Origin: Arenibacter sp. 6A1
Lineage (GTDB): Bacteria > Bacteroidota > Bacteroidia > Flavobacteriales > Flavobacteriaceae
DNA: 64,000 bases
Assembly (NCBI RefSeq): GCF_012272855.1
Contig: NZ_JAAXCQ010000008.1
Location: forward strand, 1 to 64,000
Direction: 5' to 3'
Shown here: positions 51,801 through 60,254 of the stretch, one piece after another
Layout: the number at the start of each line of letters is the position of its first letter
How positions within the stretch are numbered: the stretch's first letter is position 1
Program-made: the position numbers and the translations under genes
Notes under the pieces: generated by a model
What the model was told of the DNA's origin: nothing
What the model saw: only the letters and a program-made list of their open reading frames with translations
Databases searched by the model: none

Positions 51801-52052
51801 ATGAAGTATCTTATTATTCTAATTTTTGTAGGCTCCCTGGCCTCCATTACTTACGGATTCACCATCAACGAAGAAAACCTGGTCCTAGCAAACAAGTGTA
51901 TTGGCTTTGGCACCGTAGGTATCTTTTTGGTTGCCATGCCGCTTTTTTTAATTAAAGTCAGTAAGGGTAAAAACATGAAGGACTATATGCTGAACGAGGA
52001 AAACATTAAAAAAATGCAGGCAAATGAAAAGAAGAAGCCTAAAAATCAATAA
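51801..52052 (+). CDS. Small two-helix membrane protein, unknown
   Basis: 83 residues: two membrane helices (LIILIFVGSLASITYGF; CIGFGTVGIFLVAMPLFLI) and a basic, Lys-rich tail with a DYMLNEENIKKMQ helix. No family recognised. It follows the ClC gene by 16 bp on the same strand and is probably co-transcribed; a role as its partner is only a possibility. Confidence 0.75.
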   Translation: MKYLIILIFVGSLASITYGFTINEENLVLANKCIGFGTVGIFLVAMPLFLIKVSKGKNMKDYMLNEENIKKMQANEKKKPKNQ

Positions 52053-52145
52053 GTTTTACCCCATTTAAAATTAATTCCGCTTGGTTTTGCATTAAAATAA
52101 ACATAGCTTAGTAAGCTAATCAGTTATTATTTTAATCTTAATGGA

Positions 52146-52340
52146 ATGACAGGAACAGTAAAATTTTTCAATGAAACCAAAGGTTTTGGATTCATTACAA
52201 ACGACGACACAGGACAAGACATTTTTGTTCACGCCACGGCACTGAACGGAACCGAGCTTAACGAAGGTGACAAAGTAGAATATCAGGAAGAAGAAGGGCG
52301 CAAGGGCATCGTTGCCGCACAAGTGCAGGTAATAGGCTAA
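52146..52340 (+). CDS. Cold-shock domain protein (CspA family)
   Basis: 64 residues, a single cold-shock domain: RNP1 KGFGFI, RNP2 [20 protein letters not shown] start. It binds single-stranded RNA or DNA and melts secondary structure. It has a leader of less than 100 bases and a strong terminator 29 bp downstream, as in other monocistronic csp genes. Confidence 0.95.
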   Translation: MTGTVKFFNETKGFGFITNDDTGQDIFVHATALNGTELNEGDKVEYQEEEGRKGIVAAQVQVIG

Positions 52341-52364
52341 TATATTTTATTTTGAAAAAATTGC

Positions 52365-52393
52365 AAAGCCCTTAGTTCGCTAAGGGTTTTTTT
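52365..52393 (+). terminator. Terminator of the cold-shock gene
   Basis: CCCTTAG-TTCG-CTAAGGG, 7-bp stem with a UUCG tetraloop and a run of seven T residues. Confidence 0.88.
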
Positions 52394-52496
52394 ATGGATT
52401 TTATCGAGGGTACAAGCCATTCATCTCGAAACTTATAAAATAGGATTTGTCGTTGTCGACACCTACAAATTCCGAAAGTGTTTAGCAAAATAGTTT

Positions 52497-52576
52497 GGGC
52501 GTTCCCTCCTTCGTCGGGCGGGCGCTTGGCTATATCCCTTGCGCTGCTGCGGGGATGCCGCCGCGCTCCCTAACGC
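52497..52576 (-). repeat. Dispersed structured element, copy 6
   Basis: Reverse orientation, GGGCGTTCCCTCCTTCGTCG to GCGCTCCCTAACGC. Hairpin of the ATCCC/GGGAT type; very close to copy 3. Lies between the convergent cold-shock and tadA genes, 11 bp past the tadA stop codon. Confidence 0.85.
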
Positions 52577-52587
52577 AAAAAAGAACT

Positions 52588-53037
52588 TTAATTTAAATTT
52601 CTTTTTTCAATAAAAAATCGCTTCAAAAGCTGCGCCGTCTCCTTTTCCATCACCCCTTGCACCACCTTTGTCTTAGGGTGTATTTTAGTTCCCATCGTAG
52701 AAAAACCTCTTTCGGTATCCTTGGCACCATAGACAATTTTAGAAATTTGACTCCAATAAAGGGCCCCCGCACACATTTGACAAGGCTCTAAAGTGACGTA
52801 AAGAGTACAATTATGTAAATATTTCCCTCCTAAAAAGTTGGCCGCAGCCGTAATAGCCTGCATTTCTGCATGGGCAGTAACATCGTTTAATTGTTCGGTA
52901 AGGTTGTGCGCTCGGGCAATAATCCTGTCCTCTACCACAATCACTGCCCCTACCGGAACCTCTCCCTTTTCAAAGGCAATTTCGGCTTCTTGCAAGGCTT
53001 TCTTCATAAAATAGGCGTCATCAAACGGTGTTATCAT
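52588..53037 (-). CDS. tadA: tRNA-adenosine deaminase
   Basis: 149 residues from ATG 53037 (MITPFDDAYFMKKALQEAEI); the frame is open further upstream but without similarity. Cytidine-deaminase fold with zinc ligands in TAHAEMQAI (His and catalytic Glu) and LEPCQMCAGAL (two Cys). It converts A34 to inosine in the tRNA-Arg(ACG) anticodon. The N-terminal VPVGAVIV and C-terminal RFFIEKR agree with TadA. A guanine deaminase-like nucleoside deaminase is the alternative, less likely. Confidence 0.9.
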   Translation of the reverse strand: MITPFDDAYFMKKALQEAEIAFEKGEVPVGAVIVVEDRIIARAHNLTEQLNDVTAHAEMQAITAAANFLGGKYLHNCTLYVTLEPCQMCAGALYWSQISKIVYGAKDTERGFSTMGTKIHPKTKVVQGVMEKETAQLLKRFFIEKRNLN

Positions 53038-53181
53038 CCTAAAAAGTTTAGATACAATAGTAAACAATAATGGCCTATGAGCAAAAAAAAAAATGGGTTC
53101 TCCTGTCCTCACCTTTAACAAATATTACTAAAAACCGTTAAGGATACCTTAAGGAATTCTAAATTGAATCCGTAAATACCG

Positions 53182-53189
53182 TAGTTTTG
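53182..53189 (+). promoter_or_regulatory. -7 promoter box TAGTTTTG of dxs
   Basis: TAnnTTTG box 17 bp before the dxs ATG. Confidence 0.5.
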
Positions 53190-53206
53190 TGCTTTAATTT
53201 TTTTTC

Positions 53207-54985
53207 ATGCCTAAAGGTCTCCTTCAACATATACATAGTCCTCTTGAGCTTCGTCAATTAAAACTTGCCGAACTCCATCAACTCGCCCAAGAGTTAAGGG
53301 AGTTTATTATCGATATCGTGGCTACTAAAGAAGGTCACTTAGGCGCTAGTTTAGGAGTCGTAGAACTGACTATAGCCCTACACTATGTCTTTCATACTCC
53401 CAATGACAAACTTATTTGGGATGTGGGCCACCAAGCCTATGGACATAAAATTTTGACAGGTCGCAAGGATATTTTCCATACCAACAGACAAAAAGGGGGT
53501 ATTAGCGGATTTCCTAACCGCAGCGAAAGTCCCTATGACGATTTCGGAACCGGACATAGCTCTACTTCTATTTCTGCTATTTTAGGAATGGCCTTGGCAT
53601 CTGCATTAAAGGGAGAAAAAGAACGCCAACATATTGCCGTCATCGGGGATGCCTCTATTGCTAGTGGTATGGCCTTCGAAGGCCTTAACCATGCAGGGGT
53701 AACAACAGCCAATGTATTAATAGTCCTTAACGATAATGCCATTGGCATTGATCCAAGTGTGGGAGCGTTAAAAAAATATTTGACGAACGTAAAAAAAGGA
53801 ACGGCACGTCAAGAAAATATATTCGAAGCCCTAAATTTTAACTATTCAGGACCTATAGACGGACATGATTTACAAGGGCTTATACGGGAACTAGAAAGAT
53901 TAAAAACCATCCAAGGCCCAAAGTTCTTACATATTATTACCACCAAGGGCAAGGGATTGAAAAAGGCCGAGGAAAATCAGGTCGTATATCACGCCCCAGG
54001 GAAATTCGATAAACTAACCGGCGATCTTTTGCCAAAATCAAGTCGAGTTGAACCGCCCAAATACCAGGACGTTTTTGGTCTATCGCTCGTAGAACTCGCT
54101 AAGGAAAATCAACGAATCGTGGGTATTACCCCTGCTATGCCTACCGGTAGTTCGTTAAAGTTTATGATGGAACAAATTCCAGAAAGGGCCTTTGATGTTG
54201 GCATAGCCGAACAACACGCCGTTACCATGGCCGCCGGGATGGCAGCTGAAGGTTTAGTGCCCTTTTGCAATATCTATTCCACCTTTTTACAAAGAGCCTA
54301 CGATCAAATAATCCACGATGTGGCCTTGCAAAACCTACCGGTGATTTTTTGTTTAGACCGTGCCGGCCTAGTAGGTCAGGATGGGGCCACCCATCACGGA
54401 CTATACGATATTGCTTATCTAAGATGTATTCCCAATCTCATTATTTTTGCGCCAATGAACGAAGTAGAACTGCGCAATATTATGTATACGGCCCAATTGG
54501 GATTACAGCACCCAATTGCTATCAGATACCCCAGAGGAAGGGGAGTAACCATCGATTGGAAACAGAAATTTAAAGAAATTCCTATAGGAATTTCACAAGA
54601 ATTAAAAAAAGGTACGGAAATTGCTGTACTTTCCATCGGCCATATTGGTAATATGGTCTCCCAATTACTGGAAGATCGAAAAGATGCTAGTAAAATTGGT
54701 CATTATAATATGCGGTTTATAAAACCTTTGGATGCCAATATGCTGACAAGTATCCTGGACACCTATTCCCATATTATAACCATTGAAGACGGTTGTAAAG
54801 CTGGCGGATTCGGTAGTGCCGTCCTAGAGTTTTCCAATGAAATTGGGATAAGAAAACCAATAAAAATCTTTGGAATAGAAGATTTATTTATAGAACACGG
54901 TACCGTTGAAGAGCTTCAATCGCTTACTGAAATTGATATGTTGAGCCTTAATAATTACATTAATACTATTTTGAACACAGATTAA
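53207..54985 (+). CDS. dxs: 1-deoxy-D-xylulose-5-phosphate synthase
   Basis: 592 residues, slightly short of the usual ~620. Thiamine diphosphate site GDASIASGMAFEGLNHAG (about residues 146-163), VGHQAYGHKILTGR near 70, catalytic His region GIAEQHAVTMAAGMA and FLQRAYDQIIHDVALQ. It makes DXP from pyruvate and glyceraldehyde 3-phosphate, the first step of the MEP isoprenoid pathway that feeds the polyprenyl synthase and carotenoid enzymes at 35.7-37.8 kb. The next gene starts 1 bp after its stop codon. Confidence 0.96.
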   Translation: MPKGLLQHIHSPLELRQLKLAELHQLAQELREFIIDIVATKEGHLGASLGVVELTIALHYVFHTPNDKLIWDVGHQAYGHKILTGRKDIFHTNRQKGGISGFPNRSESPYDDFGTGHSSTSISAILGMALASALKGEKERQHIAVIGDASIASGMAFEGLNHAGVTTANVLIVLNDNAIGIDPSVGALKKYLTNVKKGTARQENIFEALNFNYSGPIDGHDLQGLIRELERLKTIQGPKFLHIITTKGKGLKKAEENQVVYHAPGKFDKLTGDLLPKSSRVEPPKYQDVFGLSLVELAKENQRIVGITPAMPTGSSLKFMMEQIPERAFDVGIAEQHAVTMAAGMAAEGLVPFCNIYSTFLQRAYDQIIHDVALQNLPVIFCLDRAGLVGQDGATHHGLYDIAYLRCIPNLIIFAPMNEVELRNIMYTAQLGLQHPIAIRYPRGRGVTIDWKQKFKEIPIGISQELKKGTEIAVLSIGHIGNMVSQLLEDRKDASKIGHYNMRFIKPLDANMLTSILDTYSHIITIEDGCKAGGFGSAVLEFSNEIGIRKPIKIFGIEDLFIEHGTVEELQSLTEIDMLSLNNYINTILNTD

Positions 54986-54986
54986 C

Positions 54987-56237
54987 ATGCGTAGTAAAAT
55001 AACTTTCATTGCCTTTTTAATACTTTGTTTTAACCATCTTAATGCACAGGACACAATTCCGCCTGCTCCGGTAACAGATTCTCTTAGGCCAACACCTATT
55101 ATAGACTCGCTAAAACCTGCTCCGGTGATAGATTCTCTTAGGCCAACCCCTATTGTAGACTCGCTAAGACTTGCTCGGGAGATTGATTCTATAAGGCCTT
55201 TTCAGTATTTAGATTCCATGCAGATCGATAGCATGCGCGTTGTTGATACCATTGTCATTAGGACCTTTCAGGATAAGATTAAAAATATCCCAAGAGGCGC
55301 CAACCTTACCAATCCGGTTATTTCTTTTAAAAGAACAAAACCTTTAGACGAACAGTACAAGCGCTTTAGGATCCCGTCTTTTTGGGAAAAAGAAAATAAA
55401 TTAGGAATAAACCTAAGTGAAGTAGCCTTCATCAATTGGAATGCAGGGGGTAACAACTCCGTTTCGGCCTTGGCCAATATCAAATTTGTCCGAAATTATA
55501 AATTTAGATATATAAAATGGGATAATGACCTGGAACTCAGATACGGAATAAACTCCCAAGAAAATGAAAAGCTGCGCAAGACAGACGATGCGATCCGTAT
55601 ATCATCGACCTTTGCATATCGAAGAGACACCATCAGTAACTGGTACTACTCGGTAAGGGCGAATTTTAACACACAATTTTCAAAAGGTTTTAAATACCCC
55701 AATAGAAAAACTCCTATTTCCAGGTTTATGGCCCCAGGTTATGGATTTATTGGAGCCGGAACCTCATTTATTCCCGAAGGCAAAAAACTAAACCTATATA
55801 TTTCTCCTTTTACACAAAAAGCAACCTTTATTTTAGATCAGGATTTGGCCGACAAAGGTGCCTTTGGAGCAAAAAGAGCACAATATGATGCCGATGGCAA
55901 TAAAATAACCGACGGTGAAAATGTGCTCATGGAATTTGGGTTTCTCGTTACCAATACTTGGGAATCTAAAATCTATGAGAATGCAAAGTTAAGGAGCAGG
56001 GCCAGTTTATATTCCGACTACCTGAAAAGCTTTGGAAATATTGATATTGATTGGGAGCTGAACCTTGAACTTAAAGTGAATAAATATGTGAGCACAAATT
56101 TAGGGACCCATATCTTATATGATGATGATATTTTGTTCGATCCTGTAAAGGCCGAAGACGGTACCATTATCAACGAAGGAGTCCCTAAAATTCAGTTTAA
56201 ACAGCTCTTTGCAGTAGGTATCTCCTATAATTTCTAA
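54987..56237 (+). CDS. DUF3078 protein with Pro-Asp-Ser repeat region
   Basis: 416 residues. Signal peptide (FIAFLILCFNHLNAQ), then an N-terminal segment (~22-75) of repeated APV.DSLRPTPI.DSL.P units, encoded by a 54-bp DNA repeat. From ~110 comes the DUF3078 domain, probably an outer-membrane beta barrel (FWEKENKLGINLSEVAFINW; YYSVRANFNTQFSKGFKYPN; IQFKQLFAVGISYNF end). Function unknown; commonly found beside dxs in flavobacteria. Co-transcribed with dxs. Confidence 0.9.
   Translation: MRSKITFIAFLILCFNHLNAQDTIPPAPVTDSLRPTPIIDSLKPAPVIDSLRPTPIVDSLRLAREIDSIRPFQYLDSMQIDSMRVVDTIVIRTFQDKIKNIPRGANLTNPVISFKRTKPLDEQYKRFRIPSFWEKENKLGINLSEVAFINWNAGGNNSVSALANIKFVRNYKFRYIKWDNDLELRYGINSQENEKLRKTDDAIRISSTFAYRRDTISNWYYSVRANFNTQFSKGFKYPNRKTPISRFMAPGYGFIGAGTSFIPEGKKLNLYISPFTQKATFILDQDLADKGAFGAKRAQYDADGNKITDGENVLMEFGFLVTNTWESKIYENAKLRSRASLYSDYLKSFGNIDIDWELNLELKVNKYVSTNLGTHILYDDDILFDPVKAEDGTIINEGVPKIQFKQLFAVGISYNF
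55062..55200 (+). repeat. 54-bp in-frame tandem repeat
   Basis: Units start at 55062 and 55116 (CCTGCTCCGGT...), with a diverged partial third at 55170 (CTTGCTCGGG). 54 bp is 18 codons, so copy-number changes keep the reading frame of the DUF3078 gene. Confidence 0.85.
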
Positions 56238-56243
56238 ATAGAA

Positions 56244-57587
56244 CTAGAGTGTTTTTCCCATAATTTTATTGTGAATATGTACTGCAGCACTATCCGATAA
56301 GCTAGCTACATAGCAACAAGTATTTAATAAAATATTATATACAGAGGTATCGCTCTGCCTGTAAAATTCGGGCAGGGTAGATATCATCAGATGGTCGTAA
56401 TTAGAACTGTTTCCCTCCCGGTCCCTAATCAAGGCGGTAGTATACACCTCTAGAATATCGGATATCACCTTATAACCGGCTATTTCCTTTTCGATCACTT
56501 CTTGCGAATCGTATATCTTTCGTACACTGAGGTCAATGATGTCGTTTATTTGAGCCTTAAATTTGCTCTTTTCTAATAAGGACACCGTAAATTCTCCCTT
56601 TAATATTTCTGCTTCATGGGCCACAAAAACATCGATAGCATCCGTAATTAAGGTATTAATGGCCAAGGCCCTTAAATAGCTTATCCTATCTTCCCGATAC
56701 ACCAACTCGTGGTATTTCTGAATATTAATGGAGTCTTTCACCAATTTTATAAGATATTCCAAGGCGTAGTCCTCTGAAATAAGTCCTAGGTTAATACCAT
56801 CCTCAAAATCTATGATGGTATAACAAATATCGTCTGCTGCTTCTACCAAAAAGGTCAAGGGGTGTCTGCAATAGCCGATATCCTTGCCACTTCTAGTCTG
56901 TATAAGTCCCAATTCCTTGGCTATTTCTTCAAAAGAAGCCACATCAGACTGAAAGAAGCCAAACTTTTTATCGGCAATGTGTTTGGTAGGTTTTATAGGC
57001 AGGGATTCTTTGGGATACTTCATAAAAGCCCCCAAGGTGGCATAACTAAGCCTTAGTCCGCCCGCTACCCCGGTGCGCGATTCCGACAATAGTTTAAAAC
57101 CATTGGCATTTCCCTCAAAATCGGCGATGTCCTGAAATTCTTTTTCCGATAATACCGCCGCATATTGTTGCCCCTTCCCCGTCTTAAAATATTCCCCTAT
57201 TGCTTTTTCGCCGCTATGCCCAAAGGGTGGGTTCCCAATATCGTGTGCCAAAGCCGCCGCAGCAACGATTGCACCAAAATCGTTAAATTGATATCCGTGT
57301 ATCTCCCGTAAATAAGGATGCTTCTCTAATATTTTCCGGCCCGCGATCCGACCAAGACTTCTCCCAACGACAGAAACTTCTAAACTATGGGTTAAACGGG
57401 TGTGTACAAAATCTGTTTTCGAAAGCGGTATCACCTGTGTCTTATCTTGTAAACTTCTAAAAGCCGAGGAAAATATGACCCGGTCATAATCGACCTCAAA
57501 GCCCAAACGGGTTTCGTCCTGTTCCTTTCTAATCCTTTTATGTTTGTCTCCAAATCGTTTTAACGATAGTAGTTGCTCCCAATTCAT
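56244..57587 (-). CDS. dgt: Deoxyguanosine triphosphate triphosphohydrolase
   Basis: 447 residues, HD-domain dNTPase. Metal ligands are in TRLTHSLEVSVVG (His), AALAHDIGNPPFGHSGE (His-Asp plus the catalytic His of FGHSGE) and EAADDICYTIIDFEDGI (Asp). It splits dGTP into deoxyguanosine and triphosphate, controlling dNTP pools. Convergent with the DUF3078 gene with 6 bp between stop codons. Confidence 0.94.
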   Translation of the reverse strand: MNWEQLLSLKRFGDKHKRIRKEQDETRLGFEVDYDRVIFSSAFRSLQDKTQVIPLSKTDFVHTRLTHSLEVSVVGRSLGRIAGRKILEKHPYLREIHGYQFNDFGAIVAAAALAHDIGNPPFGHSGEKAIGEYFKTGKGQQYAAVLSEKEFQDIADFEGNANGFKLLSESRTGVAGGLRLSYATLGAFMKYPKESLPIKPTKHIADKKFGFFQSDVASFEEIAKELGLIQTRSGKDIGYCRHPLTFLVEAADDICYTIIDFEDGINLGLISEDYALEYLIKLVKDSINIQKYHELVYREDRISYLRALAINTLITDAIDVFVAHEAEILKGEFTVSLLEKSKFKAQINDIIDLSVRKIYDSQEVIEKEIAGYKVISDILEVYTTALIRDREGNSSNYDHLMISTLPEFYRQSDTSVYNILLNTCCYVASLSDSAAVHIHNKIMGKTL

Positions 57588-57810
57588 AACTGCTTATTAA
57601 TACATGCAATATACACGATTAACACTTTTCTACATAATTTAAACAAGGTCTTGAAACTCCCTTCTTATTGAGAAAACAGCAAGCTTAATATTAAATTAAT
57701 ATTGAGGTTACACCAACTTTAACAATAAAGGCGAATTTAGCACTCGTCTTAAGACAAAGCTGATTTTCCTTAAATTATTAGTTTTTGTCGACTAAATTAT
57801 TGAAGATCAA

Positions 57811-57842
57811 TAAAGCTACCTCTGGCCAAGGTAGCTTTTTTA
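57811..57842 (+). terminator. Intrinsic terminator without an upstream coding gene
   Basis: AAAGCTACCT / AGGTAGCTTT stem followed by a T-run on the plus strand. The nearest upstream plus-strand gene ends at 56237 with a minus-strand gene in between. Either a non-coding transcript ends here or it shields the phosphate promoter from read-through. Confidence 0.7.
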
Positions 57843-57865
57843 CTTAAAGTAAAATTGTTTTTCAG

Positions 57866-57899
57866 TTAACCTTAAGTTAACATTACTGTTAGTTCTTTG
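57866..57899 (+). promoter_or_regulatory. Pho-box-like direct repeat and promoter of the phosphate porin
   Basis: TTAAC-CTTAAG-TTAAC (57866-57881), spacing 11 bp, followed by the -7-like GTTCTTTG (57892-57899). A nearly identical repeat precedes pstS (59163-59178). 11-bp-phased direct repeats are the pattern bound by PhoB-type regulators. Confidence 0.7.
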
Positions 57900-57920
57900 C
57901 AGCGACAAAAACTAATAAAA

Positions 57921-59123
57921 ATGAAAATTAAGATCCTAGTAATCACATTATTATTTGCTATTTCGACATCCTTTGCCCAGGACAGCAATGCTCCTGCTTT
58001 TGGAAAAGGGTTATTTAATTTAGTTGGAAAAGACAGTACTTTTAGTATGAAGATTGGCTTTAGAATGCAAATTCTAGGCATAGCCAATTGGGAAGAAGGA
58101 AATAACAACGACCTTGTTGATCCCGAGACTCGTTTTATGATCCGCAGATCAAGATTAAAATTTGAAGGGTTCGCCTACTCTCCAAAATTAAGATATAAAG
58201 TAGAGTTAGGCCTATCGAATAGGGATATATCAGGGGCTTCGGAATTCACCAGCAATGCGCCAAGATATATTTTAGATGCCGTTGCCAAATGGAACTTCTA
58301 TGAGAATTTTGACCTTTGGGTGGGACAAACCAAACTTCCAGGGAATTTAGAGCGTGTAGTATCTTCTGCCAACCTACAAATGGTAGACCGTTCTCTATTA
58401 AATAGCAGGTTCAACTTAGACAGGGATATCGGGATACAGTTAAGACACCAGATCAATGTAAGCGATAACTTTGTGATTCGCGAAAAATTTGCGATTTCCC
58501 AAGGTGAAGGCCGAAACATTACTTCTGCCAATTTAGGTGGTTACCAATACACCTCAAGACTAGAGCTTTTACCTTTTGGAACCTTTAAGGGAGATTACCA
58601 AGGAGGAGATTTAGAAAGAGAGCCATCGCCAAAATTAATGATCGGAGCAACTTACGACTTTAACCAAGATGCCGTAAAAAACAGAAGTAACCAAGGTTCT
58701 TATATGACCATTGACGACGAAAGCGGATTTTACTCCACTAACATCAGTACCTTCTTTTTAGACGCCATGTTTAAATATAATGGCTTTTCATTTATGGGCG
58801 AATACGCACATAGAGATGCCAAAGATCCCTTAGCTAAAAATTCTGACGGTACGCTAACGGGTGATGAAGTACAGGTAGGAAGCGGATTAAACCTACAAAC
58901 AGGCTATCTATTTAAGAAAAACTGGGAGGTTTCTGGAAGATATACCAATATTACCCTAGATCAGGATATTACCGGAAAAACACCGGAAAACCAATACACC
59001 CTAGGGTTGTCAAAATATATTGCTGGGCATAAATTAAAGGTTCAGTCAGATATAAGTTACTTATCCCTAGATGCCGGCAAGGACGAACTTATGTTCCGCC
59101 TTCAAATGGATATTCATTTCTAA
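57921..59123 (+). CDS. OprO/OprP-family phosphate-selective porin
   Basis: 400 residues from ATG 57921 (MKIKILVITLLFAISTSFAQ signal peptide). Characteristic family stretches: FSMKIGFRMQILGI, RRSRLKFEGFAYSPKLRYKV, LWVGQTKLPGNLERVVSS and RDIGIQLRH. A 16-strand outer-membrane barrel for phosphate or other anions. Located at the head of the pst locus with a Pho-box-like repeat, which supports phosphate. It has its own promoter; pstS follows after 119 bp. Confidence 0.92.
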   Translation: MKIKILVITLLFAISTSFAQDSNAPAFGKGLFNLVGKDSTFSMKIGFRMQILGIANWEEGNNNDLVDPETRFMIRRSRLKFEGFAYSPKLRYKVELGLSNRDISGASEFTSNAPRYILDAVAKWNFYENFDLWVGQTKLPGNLERVVSSANLQMVDRSLLNSRFNLDRDIGIQLRHQINVSDNFVIREKFAISQGEGRNITSANLGGYQYTSRLELLPFGTFKGDYQGGDLEREPSPKLMIGATYDFNQDAVKNRSNQGSYMTIDDESGFYSTNISTFFLDAMFKYNGFSFMGEYAHRDAKDPLAKNSDGTLTGDEVQVGSGLNLQTGYLFKKNWEVSGRYTNITLDQDITGKTPENQYTLGLSKYIAGHKLKVQSDISYLSLDAGKDELMFRLQMDIHF

Positions 59124-59162
59124 ACAATAATTTACAACCAATCACTTAAGGTCCATAGCTTC

Positions 59163-59178
59163 TTAACCTTCAGTTAAC
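59163..59178 (+). promoter_or_regulatory. Pho-box-like direct repeat upstream of pstS
   Basis: TTAAC-CTTCAG-TTAAC, identical in 15 of 16 positions to the repeat at 57866-57881. It lies 65 bp before pstS. No clear -7 consensus follows, as is common for activator-dependent promoters. Confidence 0.7.
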
Positions 59179-59242
59179 CCGGCCCGACTTTAAAGTATCT
59201 AATTTTAAAAATTATTTATACAATATAAATCCAAAAGATAAC

Positions 59243-60187
59243 ATGAAAAAAGTTGTTTGTATCCTATCCCTGGCCTTGACCTTAGGTGCCTGCGGAAGTA
59301 AGAATGAGAAAAAAGGAGATGCGCACGCATTGAATGGCACCATTAAAATAGATGGTTCCAGTACCGTATTCCCTGTGTCAGAAGCTGTTGCCGAGGAATT
59401 TAGAAATGTACAGCCCGATGTAAAGGTTACCATAGGAGTGTCTGGTACTGGAGGTGGATTCCAAAAGTTTTCTAGAGGCGAAACCAATATTTCCAATGCT
59501 TCGCGTCCTATTAAGGACAAAGAAATTGCCATTTGTAAAGAAAATAACATCAATTACCTAGAGTTAGAAGTAGCTTATGATGGTTTGGCAGTATTGGTAA
59601 ACCCGGAAAACACATGGGTAGACAGCTTTACAATTGAAGAATTAAAGAAAATATGGGAGCCTGCAGCACAGGGAACCATCATGAAATGGAATCAGATCCG
59701 TCCAGAGTGGCCTGACGAAGAAATACATTTGTACGGTCCTGGTGTTGCTTCCGGAACTTATGACTATTTCACGGAAGCCGTTGTTGGAAAAAGCGGTTCT
59801 AGTAGAGGTGACTTTACGGCCAGTGAAGACGACCATGTTTTGGTACAAGGTATTTCTGGCGATAAATATTCGCTTGGATTCTTTGGATTGGCCTACTATT
59901 CTGAAAACAAGGACAAATTAACCCTCATAGGGGTTCATAATGGGACCGAGGTCGTAAAACCGAGCTTAGAAACTGTTAAGAACGGCACGTATTCTCCTTT
60001 GTCTAGACCCTTGTTCGTATACGTTAACAGTACTTCTGTAAAATCGCCTGAAGTAGTTGAGTTTGTAAACTTCTACTTGGAAACTGCAGGAGAATTGGCA
60101 ACGGATGTAGGATACATTCCACTACCAGAAGAAAAGTACACACAACAAAAAGAAAGTTTTAAATCTTTTGTTGCCGACAATCAATAA
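59243..60187 (+). CDS. pstS: Phosphate-binding lipoprotein PstS
   Basis: 314 residues. Lipoprotein signal (LALTLGACG, Cys18). Phosphate-binding loops of the PstS family: [34 protein letters not shown] and [15 protein letters not shown]. It captures phosphate in the periplasm for PstCAB. First gene of pstSCAB-phoU; a strong hairpin follows it inside the operon (60204-60242). Confidence 0.95.
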   Translation: MKKVVCILSLALTLGACGSKNEKKGDAHALNGTIKIDGSSTVFPVSEAVAEEFRNVQPDVKVTIGVSGTGGGFQKFSRGETNISNASRPIKDKEIAICKENNINYLELEVAYDGLAVLVNPENTWVDSFTIEELKKIWEPAAQGTIMKWNQIRPEWPDEEIHLYGPGVASGTYDYFTEAVVGKSGSSRGDFTASEDDHVLVQGISGDKYSLGFFGLAYYSENKDKLTLIGVHNGTEVVKPSLETVKNGTYSPLSRPLFVYVNSTSVKSPEVVEFVNFYLETAGELATDVGYIPLPEEKYTQQKESFKSFVADNQ

Positions 60188-60203
60188 AATCCAGATTTAT
60201 TTC

Positions 60204-60242
60204 GAAAATCAGGAGTTATCCTGCTCCTGATTTTCTTTTTTT
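60204..60242 (+). terminator. Intra-operon terminator/attenuator between pstS and pstC
   Basis: Perfect 12-bp stem GAAAATCAGGAG / CTCCTGATTTTC with an 8-base loop and a T-run, 13 bp before pstC. No separate promoter is seen for pstC, so partial termination would leave more pstS than pstCAB message. Confidence 0.8.
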
Positions 60243-60254
60243 AAACCTGCTTCC

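Larger units (their letters stand above)
57588..57920. other. Gene-free stretch upstream of the phosphate porin
   Basis: Contains a plus-strand terminator at 57811-57842 with no coding region before it and the Pho-box-like repeat at 57866-57881. The 57590-57810 part holds no reading frame; it could encode a small RNA that ends at the terminator. Confidence 0.5.
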
